Positions 43,701 to 51,707 of a stretch of 64,000 nt of DNA are shown here, piece by piece. Every line of letters begins with the position of its first letter. Positions within the stretch are counted from its first letter, which is position 1. The DNA is from Rhizomicrobium sp. (GTDB lineage Bacteria > Pseudomonadota > Alphaproteobacteria > Micropepsales > Micropepsaceae). Both the position numbers and the translations under genes were made by a program. The notes beneath the pieces were generated by a model. The model worked only from the letters and a program-made list of their open reading frames with translations, was not told where the DNA came from and did not search any database. Location of the stretch: the NCBI GenBank assembly GCA_037200045.1, contig JBBCHM010000002.1, positions 1,105,241 to 1,169,240 of the forward strand. Reading direction: 5' to 3'.

Positions 43701-44047
43701 GTGCCGAGGCCCCGGATCGAGACGTTCACGCCCTCGCCGTCGTTGTCGCGGCCGATGGTGACGCCCGGAATGCGGTTCAGCGATTCCGCGATGTTGGTGT
43801 CGGGAAACTTGCCGATGTCCTCGGCGAAGATCGAGTCGGTGAAGTTGGTCGATGCGCGCTTGGCGTCGGTCGCGGCGGTCAGGCTCGCGCGATAGCCGGT
43901 AACGACGACGGTCTCCACCGTCGAGTCATCGTCGGCGGCGAAGGCCGGCGCCATGACGATGAATGCCGCGCCGATGCCGGCCAGCACTGTCGTGCCCCTC
44001 AGCATCAATCTGGCATGGTTGTTCAGGATGCGAAAATGCGAACGCAT
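40742..44047 (-). CDS. TonB-dependent receptor, sugar-type (large proteobacterial family)
   Basis: A 1101-residue outer-membrane receptor with a signal peptide to about residue 37 (APAFAADDD). The TonB-box-like ETVVVTGYRASL, the plug domain (IPGVTIGRDNDGEGVNVSIR, GLGTNFTKILLNGAP) and a long beta-barrel ending in ILFGLRGTF with a terminal Phe are all present. This large class imports oligosaccharides in Caulobacterales. A strong AGGGGAGG ribosome site precedes the ATG at 44047. An operator-like dyad about 107 bp upstream links it to the LacI-type regulator; glucurono-xylo-oligosaccharides are the probable cargo. Confidence 0.93.
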   Translation of the reverse strand: MRSHFRILNNHARLMLRGTTVLAGIGAAFIVMAPAFAADDDSTVETVVVTGYRASLTAATDAKRASTNFTDSIFAEDIGKFPDTNIAESLNRIPGVTIGRDNDGEGVNVSIRGLGTNFTKILLNGAPIAIASTGAVDQSNNNREVDLNMFPTELFTQLTVAKTSTADLVEGGAAGTVTLRSARPFDKEGFRVTYSAQGSDYSKADGLGERGSLIISDTWGDEFGALVGLAGVHNNVMTTGFEDGNSGWQTLGPLSAAQCGAGNTCDAIDNGSNVNTIPGVVPAGISRPASGGIPAVNPGDVVDAAWLTAHNPGLTTAQISTALIPRLPREMYEQGTRDRYNGIASFEWRPSDNFHAYLDMIGGRTDNNLDRSDLDFGFRSGNGSQPVLPVGLTVDSNGVTTGGSFLDSQFFLEARPYKEHGDFYSFNPGFTWHAMDMLDVDVQANYSRSVFHRDSPSFFLVTTPSTAVPAGVPTGAPPPAGGVVATFTNPLGQAVPTISSNFDLDNPANYQWDNGRVNLQDERRVTFTKGVRANVKYGSDAFSVKVGAAYDDIYRQIKAVDASAVWQDAICGGNPSVFLPPTNSAPACYGLSATGSAAAVNATTPGLPISNGAASPYPGHPLPAPLYPGYGTGYSTGFAPITYGGSLVPQSAVASYLRPGPTGFVAINYDAIKKASMYNQIDQMAQAAFNNSNTYPFSTSSNSGGNSGQIEEKDTGVYAQVDGVLHVEHDLRYDFGLRWVQTEEAITSPITHVDPRNATLSDGGLYPNTYTFATATHTYGAFLPSLNLAYNFADDLVLRASLSRTMTRPNPNSMVSGINFSSPDASTASLGNPNLKPYYSNNIDLGAEYYTGGEGYFGVAIFRKGVSGFTQSKTVAQPFSYLSQFGITYNTLTASQQTALATKGCVSDAVCPVLVQVSSQVNIQGLLTINGMEFDYVQPLDFLLEPYGLKGFGFNGNVTILDQKSSGAVPAFATGVAPLSYNVTGYYENEGAMLRLSYVWNDKSYASGSGTAGVCLPSAAAAASGCPGGAYLFSAPYGELDLSSSLKLARLFGDLPSDPELTFDIQNVTKAKLKVYDQYPNALHSYYDQGQIILFGLRGTF

Positions 44048-44150
44048 GCAAACCTCCCCTAGTGTTCGTCTTCCCGCGGGATCGCCCCGCTTGCTGCGGC
44101 GCGTCCGTTTGTTAGCGGTAGCGAACTGACGTTTCCGGTTAATCCCCTCG

Positions 44151-44170
44151 TTATGGTAGCGGTCCCATAA
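44151..44170. promoter_or_regulatory. LacI-type operator O3 (TonB receptor)
   Basis: TGGTAGCGGTCCCA at 44154-44167 inside a wider palindrome whose outer arms TTATGG and CCATAA pair perfectly. A second GGTAGC lies just beside it at about 44117-44122. Confidence 0.65.
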
Positions 44171-44271
44171 CATCGCCTGTTTATTCCTCTGTGACAGTCC
44201 CGTCAAGAGGAATGCATCGCGCTGCACTGCACTCGTTGAAATGTTATTCCCAAATGCAACACTCGCGATCG

Positions 44272-45132
44272 TTACCGCGCGCGGACCGCGATTCGCATCC
44301 ACACCGACAGCGACTCGCCGGGCGCGATGACGTGCACGTCGTCGGCGGCGGACTCCCGGTTGAAAGCATCCGGCATCGCGCTCACCGGTTCGGCGCAGAA
44401 CACGGCCCCGTCGCGCGGATTGAAGATGTGCAGGTGATGCAGCGCGGGGCTTGCGGTCAGCTCGATGAAATCGCCGCCGTCCGGCTGGAAAATAGTCGCC
44501 CTGCCCGACCAACCGAAATGACAGTGATCGACGAAGGGAGCATCGGCCATCACGGCGCCGCGCGCCAGATTGAGGAAGTGATCGGGCCCGGCCGGCACGG
44601 TGGGGATGCAGGTCTCATCGCTCAGCCAGACGCCGGCGACGTCGGTCCGCAGCGTCGTGCCCGGCCGGCGCGGGAAGTAGGGGTGAAAGCCGACACTGGC
44701 CGGCATGGCATGCGCGCCACAATTGGAAAGAATCAACTCGATCCGCAGCGCGCGCGGCGCCAGCATGATCCTTTGCTCGGCGCGGTAATGCCAGGGCCAC
44801 GCGTCGGCCTTGTGTTCGTACGCGAGGACCGCGCGGTCCTGGGCCTGCGAAACCACCGCCCACGGATTCTGCCAGCCCTGGCCGTGCAGCGCGTGCGGAT
44901 GATCGCCGAAATTGCGCGGCAGCCGTATCGTCTTGCCGCGGAAGCGGAAGACGCCGCCGGCAATGCGATTGGCAAAGGGGAGCAGCGGGAAGCACGCCGT
45001 CCCGGGCGGTTCGCGCGTTCCCGGCGCCGCCGGGCGCAGCACATCGACGCCATCGACCGTGAAACGGCCGACAGCGCCGCCGACCTCCGGCAGGAGGTCG
45101 AGAACGGCGCCGCCGCTGGTCAGCCTCATCAT
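44272..45132 (-). CDS. Aldose 1-epimerase (mutarotase) family
   Basis: A 286-residue mutarotase-like protein, cytoplasmic. The catalytic His fits GFHPYF, an upstream His motif is HALHGQGWQ, and the catalytic Glu fits FCAEPVSAMPDAF. It interconverts alpha and beta anomers, which suits a pathway whose first enzyme oxidises a single xylose anomer. It starts 3 bp after the sugar symporter stop and is the last gene of that operon. Confidence 0.9.
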   Translation of the reverse strand: MMRLTSGGAVLDLLPEVGGAVGRFTVDGVDVLRPAAPGTREPPGTACFPLLPFANRIAGGVFRFRGKTIRLPRNFGDHPHALHGQGWQNPWAVVSQAQDRAVLAYEHKADAWPWHYRAEQRIMLAPRALRIELILSNCGAHAMPASVGFHPYFPRRPGTTLRTDVAGVWLSDETCIPTVPAGPDHFLNLARGAVMADAPFVDHCHFGWSGRATIFQPDGGDFIELTASPALHHLHIFNPRDGAVFCAEPVSAMPDAFNRESAADDVHVIAPGESLSVWMRIAVRAR

Positions 45133-45135
45133 GCG

Positions 45136-46602
45136 TCAGGCCGGCTTTTTGCCCCACATGCCTTCGATCGCTTCGAGGCTGCGCTGCTTGGTCTCCGGCA
45201 CGAAACGCAGGACGAAAAATCCCGCGAGGATGGCGCCGACGCCGTAGAGCCAATAGGCGAAGCCGTGGTTGAACGCCGCGTTGAGCGCGGAACTGCCGTC
45301 CAGCATCGGGAAGGTCTGCGACACGACGAAATTCGCGATCCACTGCGCCGCGACGGCGATCGCCATCGCCGTGCCCTTGATGGAGTTGGGGAAGATTTCC
45401 GACAGCATCACCCAAGTCACCGGGCCCCAGGAGAAAGAGAAACCGATGATGTAGACCACCACCGCCGCGATCGCGACATAGGACGATCCCGTCGAGGTCG
45501 CGGCGCCCTCACCGACCGTGGCGCTGACCGCGTGGATGTTGAACAGCGTGCCGAGCGTTAGCATCGCCGCCGCCATGATGAAGGCGCCCCAGACCAGAAG
45601 CGGCTTGCGCCCGACGCGGTCGACGGTGACCGTCGCCACCAGGGTGAACAGCGTCATCGTCACGCCGACGAACCAGGCCGATTCCAGATAGGCGTCGTTC
45701 TGCGAGGCGCCCATGTTCTGGAACATGTGCGGCGCGAAATAGAGCACCGCGTTGATGCCGACCACCTGCTGGAACACCGACAGCATGATGCCGACGATCA
45801 GCACCAGCCAGCCGAAGCTGAGCAGCGGCCGCGTGTGCTGCTCCAGCGTCGCCTCGATCTCCTCGAGCGTGGTGTCGGGATCGCCGCCGCCCAGCCGCTT
45901 GAGCAGCGCCAGCGCCTCGGCGGCGCGGTCCTTCAGCACCAGATAGCGCGGCGTCTCGGGCACCAGCGCCATGAAGACGATCAGCAGGGTCGCCGGGATG
46001 GCGGCCGAGGCCAGCATGTAGCGCCAGCCGAGATGCAGAAGGAAATCGCGGTCGCCCATCGACTGGACGAAATAGTTGACGAAGTACACGAGGTTGATGC
46101 CGACGACGATGGCGATCTGCTGGAAGGTGACGAGAAGCCCGCGATGCGAGGGCGGCGCGATCTCGGCAATGTACATCGGCGCCAGCACCGAGGCCATGCC
46201 GATCGCGGTGCCGCCCATCAGGCGATAGAGGATGAAGACCGGCAGAGCGTCGGGACCGGTCAGGCCGAACAGGCTGAAGCCGAATTCGGGGAAGCCCGCG
46301 CCGATCGACGACACGAAGAACAACACGCCCGCGATCAGAAGGCCGGTGCGGCGCCCCCAGGCGGTGGAGATCGGCCCGGCGATGGCGGCGCCGACGACGC
46401 AGCCCAAGAGCGCGCAGCCGATGGCGAAGCCCGACAGGAAATTCGCCGTCGCCTCCGGCAGGTGGCGGGGCGTGACGAAATTGTAGGTGATGGCATCGGT
46501 CGCGCCGGAGATCACCGCCGTGTCGTAGCCGAACAACAGACCGCCGAGCGTCGCGGCGACCGTCAGCATGACGACAAGCGTATAGTTGGGCTTCGTGATC
46601 AT
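45136..46602 (-). CDS. xylE: MFS sugar porter, XylE-like proton symporter
   Basis: A 488-residue sugar porter with twelve helices. Signatures include GGLLFGYDTAVISGA, GWRYMLASAAIPA, VPETPRYLVLKDR, the mid-protein QQVVGINAVLYFAP, and the final FVPETKQRSLE. The QQ..GIN...Y block is the hexose/pentose site of the XylE/GLUT family. Operon with the mutarotase and position inside the xylose locus point to D-xylose import. An operator-like dyad lies 81 bp upstream. Confidence 0.88.
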   Translation of the reverse strand: MITKPNYTLVVMLTVAATLGGLLFGYDTAVISGATDAITYNFVTPRHLPEATANFLSGFAIGCALLGCVVGAAIAGPISTAWGRRTGLLIAGVLFFVSSIGAGFPEFGFSLFGLTGPDALPVFILYRLMGGTAIGMASVLAPMYIAEIAPPSHRGLLVTFQQIAIVVGINLVYFVNYFVQSMGDRDFLLHLGWRYMLASAAIPATLLIVFMALVPETPRYLVLKDRAAEALALLKRLGGGDPDTTLEEIEATLEQHTRPLLSFGWLVLIVGIMLSVFQQVVGINAVLYFAPHMFQNMGASQNDAYLESAWFVGVTMTLFTLVATVTVDRVGRKPLLVWGAFIMAAAMLTLGTLFNIHAVSATVGEGAATSTGSSYVAIAAVVVYIIGFSFSWGPVTWVMLSEIFPNSIKGTAMAIAVAAQWIANFVVSQTFPMLDGSSALNAAFNHGFAYWLYGVGAILAGFFVLRFVPETKQRSLEAIEGMWGKKPA

Positions 46603-46682
46603 GAACTCCCCTTCCCTGGGCCTTCAGCCCGCGTTTCCGAATTGCGTGCCGCTCTTATGGCGATGACGCGACTATAGCGTAT

Positions 46683-46696
46683 TGATAGCGATACCA
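46683..46696. promoter_or_regulatory. LacI-type operator O4 (symporter-mutarotase operon)
   Basis: TGATAGCGATACCA, an imperfect dyad matching the others in spacing and core, between the xylD stop and the symporter start. Confidence 0.65.
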
Positions 46697-46733
46697 GTCC
46701 GCAAGCGTCGCACGAAAATCCACCCTCCCCTTT

Positions 46734-48512
46734 CTAATGATTGTGCCTCGGCGTCTTCCTGGCGATCTGACGATACTTCAGCGCCGGCTCCATCACCGCG
46801 CCCGTGTCCATCTGCGTGACGGTGGCGCGGAAGATCTCCTGCCACACCGTCGCCGATTCCGGTACCGGCGGCAGGCCGTCTTTCCTGCGCCGCGCGATCT
46901 CCTCGTCCGGCACCAGCATGTTGCAAGTGCACGCATTGAGGTCGACGCGGATGCGGTCGCCGGTGCGCAGGAATGCGAGCCCGCCGCCCGCCGCGCTTTC
47001 CGGCGAGGCGTTGAGGATCGAGGGGCTGTCGGAGGTGCCGGACTGCCGCCCGTCGCCGAGCGTCGGCAGGCTGCTGATGCCCTGCTTCAGGAGCGCGTCC
47101 GGCGGCTGCATGTTCACCACCTCGGCCGAGCCGGGCCAGCCGAGCGGCCCGGCGCCGCGGATGACGAGAATCGTGTTCGCGTCGATGCCGAGCGCGGGAT
47201 CGTTGATGCGGGCGTGGTAATCGTCCGAGCCGTCGAACACCACCGCGCGGCCTTCGAACACGTTCTCGGCGCCGGGGCGCGCGAGATAGCGCTTGCGGAA
47301 ATCGTCGGAGATCACACTCGTCTTCAGGATGGCGAAATCGAACAGATTGCCCTTCAGCACCAGGAAACCGGCATGCTCCATCAGCGGGGCTTCGTAGGGA
47401 TGGATCATCTCGCGGTCCTGCGTCTCGCGGCCCTCGATGTTCTTCGCCAGCGAAGCGCCGGTGCAGGTCAGCGCACCGCCGTCGATGCGGCCGGCCTTCA
47501 GGAGTTCGCAGAGGATCGCCGGCACGCCGCCGGCGCGATGGAAGCGCTCGCCGAGATATTTGCCCGAGGGCTGCATGTTGAGCAGCAGCGGGATGTCATG
47601 CGCATGGCTCCAGTCCGCGACCTCCAGCTCGACGCCGGCATGGCGCGCCATCGCCACGATGTGCGGCTGCGCGTTGGTCGATCCGCCGATGGCGGCCACG
47701 GTTGCGATGGCGTTCAGGAAGGAAGCGCGCGTCAGGATGTTCGACGGCTTGAGGTCCTCATAGGCCATGTCGACGATGCGCTTGCCGGTCTCGTAAGCCA
47801 TCTGGCCGCGCTCGCGATAGGGCGCCGGGATCGCCGAGCAGCCCGGCAGCGACAGGCCGAGCGCCTCGGCCACCGCGTTCATCGTCGAAGCCGTGCCCAT
47901 CGTGTTGCAGTGTCCGGCCGACGGCGCGCTGTCGCACGCCGCCTGCATGAACTGCTCTTCGGTGATCTCGCCGGCGGCGAGCTTGCGCCGGCTGCGCCAG
48001 ATCACGGTTCCCGAGCCCACCAGCTCGCCGTCGTGCCAGCCGTCGAGCATCGGCCCGCCGGAGAGCACGATGGCCGGGATATCGACCGCCGACGCGGCCA
48101 TGATCGCGGACGGCGTGGTCTTGTCGCAGCCGGTGGTCAGCACCACCGCGTCGATGGGATAGCCGTAGAGCAGCTCCACCAGCGTCATGTAGGCGAGATT
48201 GCGGTCGATGGCGGCGGTCGGGCGGCGGCAATTTTCGAAGACCGGATGGGTGGGGAATTCGATGGGGATGCCGCCGGCGTCGCGGATGCCCTCGCGCACG
48301 CGCTTGGCCAATTCCAGATGATGCCGGTTGCAGGGATTGAGGTCGCTGCCCGATTGCGCGATGCCGATGATCGGCCGGCCGGACAGCAATTCCTCCGGCG
48401 TCATGCCGTAGTTCATGAACCGCTCGATATAGAGCGCCGCCATGTCCTCCCGGCCGGGCGCCGCGAACCAGTCCCGGGAGCGAAACCGCTTCACGGGTTT
48501 GCGCTCTGTCAT
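46734..48512 (-). CDS. xylD: D-xylonate dehydratase (IlvD/Edd family)
   Basis: A 592-residue Fe-S dehydratase. Cluster cysteines fit SDLNPCNRHH, TTGCDKTTPS and SAGHCNTMGT; GRQSGTSDSPSILNASPES holds the active-site Ser region. It turns D-xylonate into 2-keto-3-deoxy-xylonate. Its family also includes L-arabonate dehydratase, but the gene order X-A-B-C-D seen here is that of the Caulobacter xylose operon and decides the call. A 179-bp gap with an inverted repeat separates it from xylC. Confidence 0.92.
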   Translation of the reverse strand: MTERKPVKRFRSRDWFAAPGREDMAALYIERFMNYGMTPEELLSGRPIIGIAQSGSDLNPCNRHHLELAKRVREGIRDAGGIPIEFPTHPVFENCRRPTAAIDRNLAYMTLVELLYGYPIDAVVLTTGCDKTTPSAIMAASAVDIPAIVLSGGPMLDGWHDGELVGSGTVIWRSRRKLAAGEITEEQFMQAACDSAPSAGHCNTMGTASTMNAVAEALGLSLPGCSAIPAPYRERGQMAYETGKRIVDMAYEDLKPSNILTRASFLNAIATVAAIGGSTNAQPHIVAMARHAGVELEVADWSHAHDIPLLLNMQPSGKYLGERFHRAGGVPAILCELLKAGRIDGGALTCTGASLAKNIEGRETQDREMIHPYEAPLMEHAGFLVLKGNLFDFAILKTSVISDDFRKRYLARPGAENVFEGRAVVFDGSDDYHARINDPALGIDANTILVIRGAGPLGWPGSAEVVNMQPPDALLKQGISSLPTLGDGRQSGTSDSPSILNASPESAAGGGLAFLRTGDRIRVDLNACTCNMLVPDEEIARRRKDGLPPVPESATVWQEIFRATVTQMDTGAVMEPALKYRQIARKTPRHNH

Positions 48513-48557
48513 GGCGAACTCCCTGTCCGTGTCGCGAATGTCTTTTCAAGACAAACA

Positions 48558-48685
48558 CTGTCATGGCCCGCGAATGCGGGCCACCCAGTTGCAACGTCCG
48601 CGGCCGTGGACATTTCCTGTTTGCTCAATTCCGCACCGACTCGGCTCGTGTCACCTGGGTGGCCCGCATTCGCGGGCCATGACAG
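48558..48685. repeat. Pair of inverted 31-bp palindromic repeats
   Basis: The 31 bases at 48558-48588 recur as an exact reverse complement at 48655-48685, with 66 bases between. Each arm is itself palindromic around TGGCCCGCGAATGCGGGCCA. It fills the xylC-xylD gap. The form is that of a REP/BIME-like interspersed element and could act as an mRNA-stabilising or attenuating structure within the operon. Confidence 0.8.
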
Positions 48686-48691
48686 GGAGGA

Positions 48692-49519
48692 TTAAATGCC
48701 GGCCGCTTCGAAACGGAACAGCCCGCCGGCGAGCGGCTGTTCGGCGCGCGCTTTGTCGTCGAGCCCCTTCCACGCCGTGATGGCGTAGACGGTCGCGGGG
48801 CCGGCGAAGGCGAGCTTGGTGATATTGGCACAGGGAAAGCGCACGGTGGAGAGCAGCTTTCCTTGCGGCGAATAGCGCCGCGCCGCCCAGCCGGCGAACA
48901 GCCCGACCCACAGGCAGCCCTCGGCATCGACGATCGAGCCGTCGGGATAGCCGGCGCCCTCCTCGATCACCGTGAAGACGCGCTTGTTCGACAGATCGCC
49001 GTCGGCGCCGAGGTCGTAAGCGTAGATCGTCCTCTTGAGCGTGTCGGTGTGGTAGAAAATCTTGCCGTCGGGGCTGGAGCATGGGCCGTTGGTGATGCAG
49101 ATGTCGCTCTCCACCACCGTGGGGCCGTCGGCATCCAACCGATAGAGGCGGCCGGTCAACGCTTCCTCGCCATTGTCCATGGTGCCGAACCACAGCCTGC
49201 CGGCCGCATCGCGGGCGCCGTCATTGATCCGGTTGCCGGGCTTGTCCGCATCGACGCGGTGCAGCAGCGCGAAACCGCCGTCCCTGGGATCGAAGCGGTA
49301 GAGGCCATCTTTCAGGCCGACGATGAACCCGTCACCGTCCGGCGACAGGAAGCCGGGGCTCGACGGCGCGTCATAGGTCCGCTTGGCGCCCGTCGCCGGC
49401 TCGTAGCGGTGGATGTGGTTTTTCTTGATGTCCACGAACCACAGCGCCTGCTCGGCGGGCGACCACAAGGGTCCCTCGCCCAGCATCGCCGCGACGGGCC
49501 AAACGCATTCGGGTTTCAT
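48692..49519 (-). CDS. xylC: Xylonolactonase, SMP-30/gluconolactonase family
   Basis: A 275-residue six-bladed propeller lactonase that hydrolyses D-xylono-lactone. The metal site Glu is in MLGEGPLWSP, with the Asn in GNRINDGARD and ICITNGPC, and the Asp in AGYPDGSIVD, the usual SMP-30 set. The ATG overlaps the xylB stop codon by four bases (ATGA). Confidence 0.93.
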   Translation of the reverse strand: MKPECVWPVAAMLGEGPLWSPAEQALWFVDIKKNHIHRYEPATGAKRTYDAPSSPGFLSPDGDGFIVGLKDGLYRFDPRDGGFALLHRVDADKPGNRINDGARDAAGRLWFGTMDNGEEALTGRLYRLDADGPTVVESDICITNGPCSSPDGKIFYHTDTLKRTIYAYDLGADGDLSNKRVFTVIEEGAGYPDGSIVDAEGCLWVGLFAGWAARRYSPQGKLLSTVRFPCANITKLAFAGPATVYAITAWKGLDDKARAEQPLAGGLFRFEAAGI

Positions 49520-50262
49520 CGCCAGCCGGCGTCTATCCAGTATTCGTGTCCGGTGCACATCCTGCCGTCGTCCGAGGCTAGGAACAACACCAGCGACGCG
49601 ACATGCTCCGGTTCGACGCGCGCCTTCAGCGATTGCTGGCCGACGATCTCCGCCTCGCCTTCCGGCGTGTACCATTTCATCTGGCGCGGCGTCTTGACGT
49701 TGCCCGGCACCACGGCGGTGACGCGGATGTTGTCCGGCCCGAGTTCGCGGGCGAGCGCCCGCGTCATGCCCTCGATGCCGGCCTTCGCGGTCTCGTAGAT
49801 CACCAGATCGGGCAGGCCGAGATGCCAGGAGATCGAGCCGAAATTGATGATCGCGCCGCCGCCGCGCTTCTTCATGCCGGGCGCCGCCTCCTTGGCGCAG
49901 AACAGCATGTGGCGCAGGTTCACCGCGATACGCTCGTCCCAATAGGCCGGCGTGATGTCGGCGAGCTTGTGACGGTCGTCGTTGCCGGCGTTGTTCACCA
50001 GCACGTCGATCGGGCCGACATCGCTGAAGAAGGCGGCGACCGCGGCCAGGTCCTTCAGGTCGCAGCGCCGGAAGACGGGGGCATGCTCGCAATCGGAGAG
50101 CGACTTGATGAGCGCCGCGCTTTCGTTCTCGAGGATGTCGATGAAGATCACCTTGGCGCCCTGCCGCGCGAAAGCCGCGACGATGCCGGCCCCGATGCCG
50201 GAGCCGCCCCCGGTCACGACGACGCGCTTGCCCTTAAGGCTCGGATAGACGGCTGACGACAT
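49516..50262 (-). CDS. xylB: D-xylose 1-dehydrogenase (SDR, Caulobacter XylB type)
   Basis: A 248-residue short-chain dehydrogenase. The cofactor loop is VTGGGSGIGAGI, with NNAGNDDRHKLAD, catalytic Ser in FGSISWHLGL and the Tyr/Lys pair YETAK. From memory the sequence is close to Caulobacter XylB throughout (start MSSAVYPSLKGKRVV, end CTGHEYWIDAGWR). It oxidises xylose to xylono-lactone with NAD. This xylB is not the xylulokinase of enteric bacteria. Confidence 0.96.
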   Translation of the reverse strand: MSSAVYPSLKGKRVVVTGGGSGIGAGIVAAFARQGAKVIFIDILENESAALIKSLSDCEHAPVFRRCDLKDLAAVAAFFSDVGPIDVLVNNAGNDDRHKLADITPAYWDERIAVNLRHMLFCAKEAAPGMKKRGGGAIINFGSISWHLGLPDLVIYETAKAGIEGMTRALARELGPDNIRVTAVVPGNVKTPRQMKWYTPEGEAEIVGQQSLKARVEPEHVASLVLFLASDDGRMCTGHEYWIDAGWR

Positions 50263-50270
50263 GGCTCCCC

Positions 50271-51707
50271 TCAGGCCCAGGAATAGGCCGTTTTGGTCTG
50301 TGTGTAGAATTCCACCGCCGCGAAGCCCTGCTCGCGCGCGCCGTAGCTCGATTTGCGGCTGCCGCCGAACGGCACGTGATAATCGACGCCGGCGGTCGGC
50401 AGATTGACCATCACCATCCCTGCGCGCACCGCGCGCTGGAAGTGGCGGGCGTATTTGAGCGAGGACGTGCAGATGCCGGCCGACAGGCCGAACTCGCCGG
50501 CATTGGCGACCGCGAGCGCCTCGTCATAATCCCTCACGCGCAGGATCGAGGCGACGGGTCCGAACACCTCTTCGCCGTTGATGCGCATGCCCTGCTTTGT
50601 GTCGGCGATCACCGCCGGGCTCATGTAGTAGCCGGGCTTGGCGAGCGTCAGGCGCTGGCCGCCGCCCGTGAGACGGCCGCCCTCCTTCACCGCGATGTCG
50701 ACATAGGAAAGGTTCTGCTCAAGCTGCTGCTGGCTGACCGCCGGGCCCATCTTGGAAGCCGGATCGAGCGCATCGCCGACGGTGAGCGCCAGCGTTTTCT
50801 CGGTCAGGGCCGCGACGAATTTCTGGTAGATGCCGTCGGTCACGATGATGCGGCTCGACGCGGTGCAGCGCTGGCCGGTGGCGAAGAAGGCGCCGTCCAG
50901 GGCGCACAGCACGGCGCGGTCGAAATCGGCATCGTCGAGCACGACCAGCGGGTTCTTGCCGCCCATTTCGAGCTGCACGCGCGCCTGATGCGACAGCGCC
51001 GACTGCGCCACCTGGGTGCCGACCGCCTGCGAGCCGGTGAACGACACGCCGTCTACGTCCGGATGCTTGGCGAGGGCGTCGCCGACGACGCCGCGGCCGA
51101 TCACCATGTTGAACACGCCGGCCGGCGCGCCGGCCTCGAAGATGATGTCGGCCAGCGCCGCCGCCGTCGCGGGCGTCGGTCCGGCGGGCTTGATCACGAC
51201 GGTGTTGCCGAAGGCGAGCGCCGGCGCGGTTTTCCACGCGGGAATCGCGATGGGAAAATTCCACGGCGTGATCAGGCCGAATACACCCACGGCTTCACGG
51301 AACGTGTTGATCTCCACGCCCGGGCGGACCGAGTCGAGGTTCTGGCCGTGGCGGCGCACCGCCTCGCCGGCGAAATATTTGAAGATGCGCCCGGCGCGCG
51401 TCACCTCGCCGATGCCTTCGGGCAAGGTCTTGCCCTCTTCGCGCGACAGCAGCTTGCCCAGATCGGCGCGGCGCTGGAGGATCAGTTCGCCGACCTTGTC
51501 GAGAATGTCGGCGCGCACTTCCGGCGAGGCGCCGGACCAGCCCGGAAACGCCTTGCGCGCGGCATCGACCGCGGCGTCTACCTCGGCCTTGCCGCCGTCG
51601 GGGAAGCGCGCCACGACCTCGCGCGTGTCGGAGGGGTTCAGGCTCTCATGCGGCGTGTCCGCCTTGACGCGCTCGCCGGCGATGTAGTGGGTCAGGGTCA
51701 GGCTCAT
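50271..51707 (-). CDS. xylA: Alpha-ketoglutarate semialdehyde dehydrogenase (XylA, Weimberg pathway)
   Basis: A 478-residue aldehyde dehydrogenase with FGLITPWNFPIAIPAWKTAP, VSFTGSQAVG, the general base Glu in QLEMGGKNPLVV and the catalytic Cys in FATGQRCTASSR. It performs the last step, making 2-oxoglutarate. The ATG at 51707 overlaps the xylX stop by four bases, and longer frames run into xylX. This xylA is not xylose isomerase. Confidence 0.93.
   Translation of the reverse strand: MSLTLTHYIAGERVKADTPHESLNPSDTREVVARFPDGGKAEVDAAVDAARKAFPGWSGASPEVRADILDKVGELILQRRADLGKLLSREEGKTLPEGIGEVTRAGRIFKYFAGEAVRRHGQNLDSVRPGVEINTFREAVGVFGLITPWNFPIAIPAWKTAPALAFGNTVVIKPAGPTPATAAALADIIFEAGAPAGVFNMVIGRGVVGDALAKHPDVDGVSFTGSQAVGTQVAQSALSHQARVQLEMGGKNPLVVLDDADFDRAVLCALDGAFFATGQRCTASSRIIVTDGIYQKFVAALTEKTLALTVGDALDPASKMGPAVSQQQLEQNLSYVDIAVKEGGRLTGGGQRLTLAKPGYYMSPAVIADTKQGMRINGEEVFGPVASILRVRDYDEALAVANAGEFGLSAGICTSSLKYARHFQRAVRAGMVMVNLPTAGVDYHVPFGGSRKSSYGAREQGFAAVEFYTQTKTAYSWA

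Noticed and set aside
40652..44062. Very long plus-strand open frame (over 1100 codons) opposite the TonB receptor
   Set aside because: It is Arg/Gly/Ala-rich without any fold signature, has no ribosome site, and mirrors a well-supported receptor; long antisense frames are expected at this GC content. The same applies to 1526-2875, 2836-4599, 32367-34517 and 46737-48695.
46734..48512. L-arabonate or dihydroxy-acid dehydratase for the IlvD-type gene
   Set aside because: Possible by family, but operon order xylX-A-B-C-D and the adjoining xylose dehydrogenase favour xylonate.
48692..51707. xylA and xylB read as xylose isomerase and xylulokinase
   Set aside because: The sequences are an aldehyde dehydrogenase and a short-chain dehydrogenase; the names follow the Caulobacter oxidative pathway.
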